64,000 nt of DNA from Albifimbria verrucaria (taxonomy: Eukaryota > Ascomycota > Sordariomycetes > Hypocreales > Stachybotryaceae): positions 6,076,001 through 6,140,000 of the forward strand of contig JAHREC010000013.1 of the NCBI GenBank assembly GCA_020081605.1, in the 5' to 3' direction. The notes below the pieces were generated by a model. That model ran no database searches. It saw only the letters and a program-made list of their open reading frames with translations, and was not told where the DNA came from. The position numbers were made by a program, and so were the translations under genes. Shown piece after piece: positions 10,294 to 21,363 of this stretch (its first letter is position 1; each line of letters opens with the position of its first letter).

Positions 10294-13200
10294 GACGGTC
10301 GTGTACTGTTTCGACAGATTACCCAGATGACCGATAAATGCCAGGATAATATTAACAGCATTCAACTATGACCAGGCTGGCCCGACTCATAAAGCCATGG
10401 TTACGGGCAAAGGAAGCCTATGGAACAGAAAGGAGCTTCGATGAGATAGTTGGCAAGTATTTCAGGAACAAGATTTGCAAGCAGCACCCAGCACGTAGTG
10501 AATGCTGTAGTGGGGGCGCTTGGGGGAAGGCAAGAGGAGGGTCGAGAGTCTAAAAGAGAGTCAGGGTGTGTGAAGCGGGCATTGAGAGAGGGGGAGGTAC
10601 TGATTAGAACACCCTGACGTGAGAGACGCTTGGTGGCAACGGGGAGGGGGTGGTTCCACGGAACTGGAGATGGTGGCGCTCGTGTCTGAGGAGGTGTGTG
10701 GGTTTGCGAATTAATGGCGAAGTTCCGAGCTGTAGCCCAAAGGATATGATTAAGAAAAAAGAAACGTTCCCAGTCCTGGAAGATAATTAGAGTCAGTTTA
10801 TCAGGCGAAAGACATATTTTGGGGGCGTAGGAGCAAAGGTAAGAGGCAGAGGCGAGAGGCAGAGGAGAGTGGCACACGGCCTGGGAGAGGCGGCGAGAAA
10901 CGTTGTCATTTTCAAGGATCATCGAGAGCTGGGTCAGGAAGAATTTCAAATCCGTACGGTACAGCACAGTACGATAGAAGGTTCCCTGGCGCTCGAAGGG
11001 CTAAATGGTAAGAGGCAGAGGGGAATGAAGCGATGAGGCACACCTACCTTGAGCTTGTCTGGTGCTGAGCGAACGCCCACGGCACAAGCGCAGTATTGGT
11101 CGAGAAGAAGATGAGGTAGAGCAAAGTCGAGGGAGAGGCTTGATATCGAGCTTGGGTCCACCAAGGAAGCTTGCTCAAGCAAAGGTAAAAACACCAGATG
11201 GCGAGTGAAGCTACAGAGGCGGGTTGAAGATCGGGCAGGGTGACGCCGCACACCGTAAGAAGTTGTGAGGTGAGGAGGGGGAAGGGAGCGAGACCTCAGT
11301 GACCAGCGTTAGCTTGGTCCAAAGTCAAGTCCTGCTGGTACTGTGGAAGACAGAGGAGCCGGTGGGTGTGGTCGCGTGTGGCAGGGATCGTCGCCGGCGG
11401 GGACCCTTGACGAGGAGAGCTCGTGCACAGTTGCAGCTGCGACGAAGAGAAATCGCGTCCAGTGATGTCAAATATTGGACGACAACTCGGGCTTTTGCTC
11501 CGTTCAGCTTCTCGGATCTTGCCCAACCAGACAAAAGGGCACCTGCACAGCGTCGTGGGCGTTCACGATCGAGAACGGCGTGTAAGCAGGGCCGTAGTGT
11601 CGTCAATCCAGGCTCCGGCTTTTCAGGCCCCTAGGCGGGCCGGGCAGTACCGTGGGGTGCTGGCGTTGCTTTGCGTTGCGTTACGATGCGGTGTGTACGC
11701 GAATGTGTGCGTGTGTGTGGTGCTCAGGGGAGGGCTTTGATTCCTTGCAGCGAGTAATGCCTCGTCGAGTCCAGACTCCCGTGGACCTTTCTACAGAGAC
11801 GATGCCTCCTGAAACTGATTGGGATTGCAGGTCAAACGCTTAGCCTGGCCACGGAGGAGGGGAGAAAAACCGAGCGTGGCCTGGCACTAAGACGAACAGG
11901 CTGCGTCTTGACGGCACCAGCTGGTCTGGATCCCTTGCTACGTACTGTAATACACGCCCATGCCCCATCCAGGAGCAGGAACCGTACACCTTCCCGTCAT
12001 CGTGATGGGCAAGCGCAAGAGCAGGAGCAAGAGCAGGTCGGTTAGAGCCAATGGGCGTGATACCCGAGGGTTGAGATGCGGATACCTGGAGCAGCCCGGC
12101 CAAGAGGGCCTTGATCAGAGTACCATGCTAGTGCTGGCCCTGTACCTGATTCTTGATTACCTTCCATGCGAGCGCGCCTCGACCCGAAAGAATGACGACA
12201 GCTCCACCGGTATCGTCATCGTGGCGTCAGGGTCCCTCGCGTTAGCCAATCACACTCTGCGGCTCCCCAAGGCTGTCCAACCACGACTGTTTCTGATGCG
12301 TCCACCAACGTCACAGTGCTTTTCACTGACCCCCTGCGCAGTCTTGGCGTCCCAACCTTCAAGTCCAGAACTTTTCCCGCCTTTCTTTCTCAGATCTGCC
12401 CCTCCATATTCATCCATCCATCCGTTTTCCCCAACCACCCATTCGCACACCAACCAACGTCGACCCGCTGCAATACTGGAGTTCGTTCCGTTACGACGCC
12501 ATGCGCGCGCACCGTTATTACCGTTTAGCAGCCAACAAACCACAAGCCCTTGCTCAAGACCCCTCGCCTTACCGACAATCAAGCAGGCTGGACCCGCACA
12601 TGTCTCATCTCGTCTCTCCGTTCGCCCAATACTGGTAAGCCCAAGTACAGTCCAGGAAACGGTTCCAAAAACCAACAGGAAGGAAAAGACGCACCACGCC
12701 AGGTTTTCCTTGTTACGGACCGGACCCCTTGGCTTCTGCCACTTCTGCATGATGCCCCTCACTACTGCCCTTTTCTAGGTGGGAGGCGGCGTTCTGCCCA
12801 GAGGATAGTCTTTCTGAATTTCCCCTTTTCGCGACACCGACATTTCCCACCTGGTGCTAAAATGCCATTCCCGTCGGCCTCAGCTATCGACAAGCAGTCA
12901 ACTCGACCCGGTCCGCGCGCACAACTTCTTCACAACCTCCGACCTGTCTGATCAGGGATTTCTGGTTTGGCCAGCCCAAACTACCTACTGCAATTGCTCG
13001 CAGACTCCGCACCCATGATTACAAAACGTCTAGGTAGTCGTCGTCATTGTTCATCTTATCCGTGCGCACCCCTACCCGCCTATGCGCCCCGGAGTATCTA
13101 CTCCTAGCCCAACCAAGCTTTTCCCCTGCCAGCCGCAATGCTACTACGTACAGCCTCTTTGTCACAGAGGAATTGAATCTTAGCGGTCCAGACTCTTCAT

Positions 13201-14767
13201 CGAGAATAAGGAGTTGGGCTCACCTGCCTCTCCTTGCTTACCCCTTTGAGACTGTGAGCCGTAGCCTGTGGGTGGTCCTGACGGTGCACTTGGCCTATTG
13301 GACCACTCCACTTGATCAGCTCGTGATCTTGCGTTGGTCACACAAACCCCGGACTCCACATGCACGTTGCTTTTCTTGTCTCAGTCCCTCATGGCGCTCT
13401 GGATAGTACAGTCTGTACTGTACTGCGCGGTAGGTATCTATTCTCTGGTAGTCTTAACCACGCTGTGGCCCCGTGGCGGCGGAGCTACCACACACGGTTT
13501 TGGGACGAGCCTTTTGTATAAAACGATCCAGGCCCTGCAAGTCATACCATACCGCCACACCTTGATTGGACACTCAATATGCGCACGCGCTATGGCAGAC
13601 TTCTCGGTTTGTTTGGCTTGCTGGCTGACTCTCAAATCGTCACCTATTGCATATACCGCATTCTCGCATGCGTTGACAGCTAGCATTCCTGCTTGATTCG
13701 GCTCCCGAGTGGGGTTATGGCCGGTTCTCAATCGTCGTGCGTGCGGCTGGAACGGCAGGCAAGTCCCTAACCCTTCGGAGAAGCTGTTTTTGGCTCGGCG
13801 GGCGCATCCCTCGCCAATCAACATGATCAACACGTTACCAAGGACCCTGTGCATTGCTGCATGATCAGGGTCCTCGAGATCTTAGAGTGGACAAGGGTGG
13901 TATGACCAAGCAAAACCAAGCCAGCATCCAACAACGATTATCCATCCTGGAACGGCATACCAAGACCAGTATGTTTTGTAGGAACGCCTCCTCACCCGCC
14001 GATCTTGTCATGTAGGGGACCTTTGGTTGATGAGCATTCGTCCAACACACACACACAAAGGAAAATAGAACCATCTAGAATTTGATGTATCACGGATCTG
14101 GTTGGATGTGGCTGCAGAGCCCCAGGATCACCGTCATGTAGTCCCGGTCCAGCTTAGAGCTTCTGAGACATTTGAGTCAAGATAATACGGACGGCACAGG
14201 TAAGGATAAGACATGCGCACGCTTGCGATGTGTTTCTGGGCCGGTGGCTTGAAAGCAACACCAAGCACACGATACGACATGGATACAGAACGTTGTCATT
14301 TGCATAGAAGCGGGGCCTGTATTGTGGAGATGAGTATGAATGCTTCAGCCGATTGTAATGGCTGAGCCGATGCTCACACGAGAACATTGCACTTGCATCT
14401 TGATTTTCAACCAAAAGCTTGCTTACGTCGATCTTGCTGACTGACTGTACCACAGCTGGTCAAACTGTACGTAGTCTTTGCGCAATCCCCATTCCGGTTT
14501 GGGACATGCACCTTACACATGATATGAACTTGTTGCACTTTTGCAAAATTCGATGCTGGACAGCTGTAACTTTGCTCGATCTTTTTCGTATGGCAGCCCT
14601 TGATCAGACTCAAGCTTAGGGGTCCTCTACCCCAGAGACTGAGTCAGTAGACCAGCTTCAAATGGCTCTCCCCACCTGACTAATGAGTTGTTGCCGTGCG
14701 CCATCAACCGACAGGCGATGACCCCTCTCGCCTGGCGGAGAAACAAACGTGGACGAAACCCCTGCGT
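10294..14767. other. Intergenic region, 4.5 kb, between divergent genes
   Basis: This gap separates the phosphatase (leftward) from the DUF1989 gene (rightward), so both promoters lie in it. Several frames of 100-270 codons occur on either strand (for example 11960-12778 and 10401-10967), but they overlap each other, are Ser/Pro/Arg-rich and show no domain. I regard them as chance frames or long leader sequence. CT-rich stretches occur near 12400-12480. Confidence 0.55.
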
Positions 14768-15887
14768 ATGAGTGACGCTCAACAGTTTGCCATCATGTTT
14801 CAGTCCAGCCTCCCATCTTCCGCAAATGCAGACCGCTTGAAGGCGCGGCAGCCGATTACGAAGCCAGTGCCTGCTTACCTGCCAACGGCCGGGTCACCAT
14901 TGAAAGTAGACGAGGGTCTCTATGCCGCTATCCGCGATGCTCCGCGTGTCCTGGTGGAGGAGTTTACGCTTCCGATTCGGTCTGGTCGGGCTTGGTCGGC
15001 GCCGGCTGGGTCTATTGTAAGCATCAGCACACCGGAGGGACCACAAGTTGGTATGTCAATGGCAGCGCCCTCGGTAGATTGGAGGAGCCGTGGCCTCTGG
15101 CATCCTATACTCTACTGCTTCGCGGCATAAGACGAATTGTAAATCTAATTATTTGGATTGTCTAGGCGACTTGAATATCTGGAATCGACACAATCCCAGG
15201 GAGCGATTTTGGGCCAGCCGTACGCGACAGCTGCATGCATCGCATGTTAGCACCAATGACCGCCTCTGGTCGTGCTTGCCCTACATGCGACCCTTGGCAA
15301 CCATCATTACCGACACTCTCGCTTGGTACGGGAAGATGAGCACGGAGGCCGCGTGCACGATCTGCTAGGCACGCGGTGTGACCCGTACATCAACACGGTG
15401 CTGGCGGGCGAGCAGTACGACTATCACTGCCACTCGAACCTCGTGCGCGCGGTGTTGCCGTTTGGGCTTAACGAATCGGACGTGCACGACGTGATTAACA
15501 TATTCCAGGTGACGGGATTGGACGAGAAGGGGCGGTACTTTATGAATCCGTCGCCGGCTGAGAAGGGTGACACAATTGAATTTTTGGCCGAGCAGGACCT
15601 GCTGATGGCTTTAAGTGAGTAGTGTTTGAGAATTACGGCTACGGTAGAAATGTTGCTAACGGCAGTTTGAAACAGGCACATGTCCCGGTGGTGACCTATC
15701 CAAATGGGGCTTTGGCAGTGATAACGAGCAGGAGATGATTCAGTGCTGCCGTCCTCTTCACGTCAAGGTATTCAAGCTCGAAGACCAGGATTTCTTGGAG
15801 AAGAAGGGATGGAAGCCAGCAACGCCGGCCGCCTACAAGGGCATGCACGGTATCGTGAACCCGCAAGGCGAAGGCACGAAGCAGTAG
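14768..15887 (+). CDS. DUF1989 (urea carboxylase-associated family) protein, one frameshift
   Basis: Three exons: 14768-15050, 15166-15614 and 15676-15887, with introns of 115 and 61 bp that have normal GT-AG ends. The repaired product is 314 residues. The family signature is clear: WNRHNPRERFW, then HDLLGTRCDPYIN, then HCHSNL and a late CPGGD, the His and Cys residues being candidates for metal binding. In bacteria members of this family sit beside urea carboxylase or guanidine-degradation genes; the role in fungi is not settled, so I name only the family. The frame breaks at the GGG near 15330; a fourth G gives YGEDEHGGRVHDL. It lies tandem to the Old Yellow Enzyme gene with 983 bp between them, so a metabolic pairing is possible but unproven. 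Confidence 0.8.
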
Positions 15888-16870
15888 ACAGACTACATTG
15901 ATTGTTGATAGTAGCCATATTGCAAGTCATGTCTTCAATTAATGAACCAAGTCTGAGTGTAGACTCGCTAGTTGATAACGTTGAATGACAAATGGTGGTC
16001 GGTGAGAGAGATCGGCAGTGTCTGGCGCCACCCCGCACAACAGGCACATGGGGGACTAGATGGATAACCGCCGCAAGGGCAACCCAATGCCTGAATTGGC
16101 TAGCAGTATCCGAACGAAAAATCTCAAAAAGAAAGAAAGATGATCGTATGTTTGGGGTCAGGGGTGTCAATTGATCTAATGTAGCCTCAATGATGTCACG
16201 CCATGCGCGGCCAAGCAAAAGGAAATTTCGCCCAGGTTCCGCCACAGAAAAAAATAACCTGAGCCGGACAAGCTTCTGCGGTGTAGATAATGTTGTGGGC
16301 CCCGGTTTTTCGAGACTAGGCCGGATCTCTTAGAAATCCAGCAGCACGACAGAAACAGATACAGATGGCCTGCAGCGCAGAGTGCAAGGGGATCGAGCCG
16401 GAGGAGTGGTTAAAATTCTGACGTCTTGCGTGCGAATCGACCCCACCGCGCCTCCGAACCCCGGACTGCCGAGCCCAGGTCCCGGTGCGCCGTCGCTGAT
16501 TGGTGCAGTCTCGGACCAAACCCGCGTTTTGCCTCGGGTGAGCCGCCCGATGGCTTCGGCTCGTCTCAGTTTCATTTGTCATCTTGGAGTGGACGCATGG
16601 CGCTTTTCGAATCGCCCAGAAAAACCGTAATTGCAAGGCGGAGCAGATCTGGCACAAATCTCCCGGCGCATTGAGCTAAGTCCCAGCTCGGTGGACCCTG
16701 GATTATAAACTGACTCTCGCTAGATTGGTTTCGATGTTAAGGCCTTCCCGTGGTATATATCTAGCCGGCGTAGTTCACATCAATTGCTTTTTTCCGAAAC
16801 AAGTAAACACATCTCTCTGGCTCTACATCCATTCTTAGTTCCTCGATCAGCTACCTACCGCAATTACATC
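15888..16870. other. Intergenic region upstream of the Old Yellow Enzyme gene
   Basis: About 1 kb without a supported gene. It holds the 3' flank of the DUF1989 gene and the promoter of the next gene. Confidence 0.6.
16754..16760 (+). promoter_or_regulatory. Candidate TATA box of the Old Yellow Enzyme gene
   Basis: The sequence TATATAT lies about 110 bp before the ATG of the flavin oxidoreductase gene, followed by a CT-rich stretch just before the start, a common arrangement in inducible fungal promoters. Assignment is by position and motif only. Confidence 0.4.
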
Positions 16871-17981
16871 ATGGCTAGCAACTCCCGCCTCTTTCAGCCT
16901 ATGCAGGTTGGCAAGATGAACCTGCAGCACCGCGTCGTCCTCGCCCCTTGACTCGCTTCCGCGCAGACGACGACCATGTCCCTCTGCCCATGGTGACCGA
17001 GTACTACCGCCAGCGCGGCGCCACGCCCGGCACCCTCCTCGTCTCCGAGGGCACCTTCATCCACCACAAGGCCAGCGGCTACGCCAACGCCCCTGGCATC
17101 TGGAGCGACGCTCAGATCGCCGCCTGGAAGAAGGTCACCGACGCCGTCCACGCCCAGGGCTCCTACATCTACTGCCAGCTGTGGGCGCTGGGTCGCGCCG
17201 CGCCGCCCACCGAGAACAGCTGCCACAAGGAGACCGAGGTCGTTGCCCCAGCGACAAGGCCTTCGAGGGCGGCGCCACGCCCCGTGCCTTGACCCTCGAG
17301 GAGATTGACGAGTACGTCGACTTCTACGTCCAGGCCGCACGCAACGCCGTTGCCGCCGGCTTTGACGGTGTCGAGATCCACGGTGCCAATGGCTATCTCA
17401 TCGACCAGTTCACCCAGGACGTAAGCAACTTCCGCACCGACGAGTACGGCGGCAGCGTCGAGAACCGCTCGCGCTTCGGCTTGCGCGTCGCCAAGGCCAT
17501 TGCCGACGCCATCGGCGCTGAGCGCACCGGCTACCGTGTGAGCCCCTGGTCCACCTTCCAGGGCATGCGCATGCAGGATCCCCGAGAGCAGTTCACCCAC
17601 CTGCTCAAGGGCCTGCGCGAGCTGAACCTGTCCTACATCCACATAGTCGAGGCCCGCATCGCCGGCAACACCGACATCGAGGCCCACGAAAGCCTAGACT
17701 GGGCCCTCCAGGCCTGGGGCCGCGAGCACGCCGCCATTGTCGCCGGCGGCTTCACTTCTGAGTCTGCGCGTGAGGAAGTCGACAAGAAGTACACTGACTA
17801 CAACGTCGCCGTCGCGTTCGGTCGCTACTACATCTCCACCCCCGACCTGCCCTTCCGTATCAAGGAGGGTCTTGAGCTGGAGCCGTACGACCGATCGTCC
17901 TTCTACATCCCCAAGTCCGAGAAGGGATACACCGACTACAAGTTCCACCCCTCTTTCCAGCAGAACTCTGCCAAGATCTGA
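16871..17981 (+). CDS. Old Yellow Enzyme-type NADH:flavin oxidoreductase, two frameshifts
   Basis: A single-exon gene; the repaired product has 370 residues, the normal size for this FMN-dependent ene-reductase family. The TIM-barrel signatures are present: MNLQHRVVLAP then LTRFRADD, VSEGTFI, the substrate-binding VEIHGANGYLIDQF (His and Asn bind the substrate carbonyl, Tyr donates the proton), RTDEYGGSVENRSRF, and a phosphate-binding end with VAFGRYYISTPDLPFR. Such enzymes reduce activated C=C bonds using NAD(P)H; the natural substrate is usually unknown, though relatives act in ergot alkaloid and detoxification pathways. The frame breaks at CCCC near 16944 and CCCC near 17246; one extra C restores each. 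Third positions are strongly C-rich, suggesting high expression. Confidence 0.88.
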
Positions 17982-18316
17982 GAACATAGAGAAAGCATTG
18001 CATAGGCGCAGGCGGTATTGGCGTGAATGTTCGAAAAGGCGTTTTGTATACCTCGGATGGTAGAATAGATGAGTAATGAAATAGATATATAGACAATTGA
18101 TTGGTTTCTAATCATCTCAACTTGCCCACATTCCACCCTACGTGCTATGTTAGTAATTTACAGTCACAAAATGAGCGTCACCTTTGGAATAGTCGAATGC
18201 AGCGTATCGTAATGTTGGTACATTAATTTATCCATACATTTCGTTGCGTTGCTCTACCCTCTATCATGGTCGTGGCACGATGGATGCAACCCATGTCTTG
18301 ACGGTCATAACCACAA
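17982..18316. other. Short convergent intergenic gap
   Basis: 335 bp between the 3' ends of the Old Yellow Enzyme and RPT6 genes. AT-rich around 18060-18240, as expected for 3' ends. Nothing else seen. Confidence 0.6.
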
Positions 18317-19534
18317 CTACTTCCACAGCTTGCCAAGCGAAACTTCCTTGTCGTCGTGCTTGTTGAGAATCTTGGCCGTGGCCAGCTCAAAGTCCTCCTG
18401 CGTCACGTGGACTCGCCTCTCGCGGAGTGCGTACATGCCGGCTTCCGTGCAGACACCCTTCAGCTCGGCGCCAGAGCACCCGTTCATCTTCTCGGCAATC
18501 TTGGTCAGGTTGATGCCTCGGGTGAGGTTCATCTTTCGGCTATGGATGCGCAGAATGTCGGCTCGAGCCTCGACACTTGGCGGGGAACTCGATCTTTCGG
18601 TCGATACGTCCAGGTCGCAGCAGCGCGGGGTCGAGGATATCTAGACGGTTGGTTGCCATGATGACCTTGATGTTCTTTGTGGGTTCGAAACCGTCCAGCT
18701 GGTTCAGAAGCTCCAGCATGGTTCTTTGGACTTCGGAGTCACCACCAGATGAGCCCTCCACTCGGGAGGAACCAATGCTGTCAATCTCGTCCATGAAGAT
18801 GATGGAGGGCGCATGTTCTCGGGCCATGACGAACAGTTCTCGGACCATACGGCTACCCTCACCGATATACTTTTGCACCAGCTCGGAACCTGATACTCGG
18901 ATGAACTTGCAGGCTGTGTGGTGGGCGACGGCTCGGGCGAGCAGGGTCTTTCCGGTACCGGGGGCCGTATAGCAAGACACCCTTGGGCTGCGCGATACCG
19001 AGAGACTCGAACAGCTCAGGGTGCTTGAGACCGAGCTCGATCACCTCCTTAATCTCCTTGATTTGTTGGTCAAGGCCACCAATCATGTCGTATGTGCTGT
19101 CAGGAACCTTTTCGACCATCATGAGGGAGACGAGAGGGTCGACAGATGAGGGCAGCATCTTCTCGAGCTTGTAACTGTCGGAGAGGAGTGTGACTCGCTT
19201 GCCGGGAGTGAGTTTGGCGACATCGACATTATCCGAGATATCGACGACTGTGTCGGTCAGCATGGGGAGATGAGAAGTAAGGTTGGGATGGCCACTGACC
19301 GTATTTGCCTTCAGGGTGCACCTTGACAAGGACCTTCTTAGTGCCCATGACCTTGACGACCTCGCCGACATAGGAGCCGGGCTGCTGCAGCAGGCCAAGC
19401 TCCTCTCTGAGTAACCGCACGCGGGAGTTGTAGTCGTTTCGTTGTGCTTCGAGACGGCGCAGAGCGGCTTGGCCCTTGAGGATCTCAAGCTTCATGGCCT
19501 CGATCTTGTTGTGGTAGTACTCGTCGAGCGCCAT
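18317..19534 (-). CDS. RPT6: 26S proteasome regulatory ATPase RPT6 (SUG1), two frameshifts
   Basis: Two exons (19534-19300 and 19247-18317) with a 52-bp intron; repaired length 389 residues, exactly the family size. It starts [18 protein letters not shown] with the N-terminal coiled coil, then the OB-fold segment, Walker [14 protein letters not shown] (about 172), Walker [15 protein letters not shown] (about 230), sensor and arginine-finger region [13 protein letters not shown], and ends VSLGKLWK with no HbYX tail, as in Rpt6. It forms part of the hexameric unfoldase ring of the 19S cap and is essential in yeast. The frame breaks at G runs near 18960 (Walker A) and 18582; each needs two more bases. 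Because the protein must work in a living cell, these breaks are very unlikely to be real. Confidence 0.95.
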
Positions 19535-21363
19535 CTTGGGCGGTGCGCTGCGGTCTGCGCGACGATGCTTGAGTTGTGTGAGTTTCGGAGGAGGTGTCGC
19601 CGCTTGGAGAGGGTCGAGGGGTGGGTTGGAGGGCGGAGGATGGTGGTCGTGCCGTGTGGAGTGATGGTGTAGGTTGATGATGATCGTGGGTGATGCGTAC
19701 TAAGCTTGACAAGGCTACAGCTGGTCTCGTAAGCCAGCCAGCAGTACCCAGGCCGGGCCAGGTTGAGCTGCTGGGTAGCTGTTCGGAGTTACGGAGAAAC
19801 GATAAGCCGGTGGAGGTCCAGAGAAGTACGGGGAGGTACCCCAGAGCAAGTATTGTACCTGATTTGGGCAATTTGCAAATAAACAAAGAGCATTTTTATG
19901 TACCTTATTTATGTAAACTACTAACAGCACCTACATGACGTTCGACAAGAAATATCCAAGTAGGACAGGCTTCGATTTATGCAACGAAGCAATTATGAAC
20001 CGAGACCGATCTTTTGTTGACCATCAAATTCAGCCTTGGAAAAGGCATTTATTGTAGGTCATGCTAGCGCTGATGCTGTTACGTTGTTACATTTAGCACG
20101 AACCTCTTTAGTGGCTCTCTGGATCGTGGGATGCAAGAGATGTATCCGTAGGTGCTCTGCTATATCACGTCCGAGCGTCATACAGTGGCTCTGTAATTGG
20201 CAACACGGGGCTGGATATATTAGATGTTGATGCGCCCGTTACTGGGCAATGTCTGACACATTTCCTCGCGTGCGCGGTCACGAGTCATGCTCCACCGATG
20301 ATGCATTGCCATGGCGGGGGAAGCTGTGGAGGGAGGGAGATGTGCGTATAGCTAATAGATGGCATCTTGAAGAACCGGGGAGAGCCAAGTTGAAGATTCG
20401 GCAGGCTGGTAGATTCTGGAAAGCGAAGCAAAGCACAGCGAAACAGGCGGTTCGATTGGATTGGACGCATGGAGATGGTCCCAGTATCAGGCTGGGGGCC
20501 GAGCCAGCCGCGACTAGGCCTGACTGGGGGCAAGGTCATGAGCCGAAGGCCGATGGAGCAAAGGCAATTAACAAGACCGGGTCCTTGGCGCACGTTGGTC
20601 AAGTCTTATGCTGGGTTGTGCTATGCGATGGCTGCGTCGTGAAGCGCAGCTAGCGACAAAAGTGGGCATCCTGGGCTGGGTAGCGAGGCCTCTGGGAGCT
20701 ATGCTGTCTGTATCCGTCCGTACCTACATAATTAATTCCTTGCCTCACTTTTCGGCTGGGCTTGACTGAATTATGCTGCGCCCGAGCCAGGGAAAGCCGA
20801 GAGTCAACTAATAAAAGTGAGACCAGGTGACGACAGACACAGCTGATTTGACTGAGGAGAAGAAAAAGAAAAGAAAAAAATACCAAGTGCTGTACATGCC
20901 TTACCTTAGCTTGGCGAGTACCTCCCAGCTTTCCTTGCCAGTGCCAGTATCGTGCCATAGCACTTGCTAAGCTGCTGCACGACTAAACTAATCCTTGTCT
21001 CGACTGCCTGCTTGCTTCACAACACCCAGGGGACTGGACTGCTGCTACCACGACAACCTTTCTCATACCGCTCACAGCCCAACCCGTCCCGTGCCTCTTC
21101 CATCGCACACGCATCCTCGACGTGTCGTGTCAACGCATCCTTCCTCGCTGCAGTTTAGCGGCATTTCGTATGCTGCAGTGATCCCACGGTTATCCGATCC
21201 AGGTCACCTGCGTTCCAACGTCATCTCTTCCTGCATGCGACTCTGCTCCCACGACCTTGTGGCAGCTTGCCAACTTCGACCCCTCAGGTCTGACCTGAGC
21301 ATCACCGGCCACGGTCGCGCCTCGTAACCAACTCCGCACCTTTTATCATCCAAGCCCGACAGC
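19535..21363. other. Intergenic region, 1.8 kb, between divergent genes
   Basis: It should carry the promoters of RPT6 (leftward) and VNX1 (rightward). No supported gene. The stretch 20870-21340 is pyrimidine-rich on the plus strand and is probably the VNX1 leader. A run of A-rich sequence lies near 20855-20880. Confidence 0.6.

Noticed and set aside
11960..12778. 272-codon plus-strand frame
   Set aside because: Low complexity, overlaps open minus-strand frames, no domain and poor start context.
14696..14767. Upstream extension of the DUF1989 gene
   Set aside because: The extension would start at a GTG codon; the first ATG in frame is at 14768, matching a clean N-terminus.
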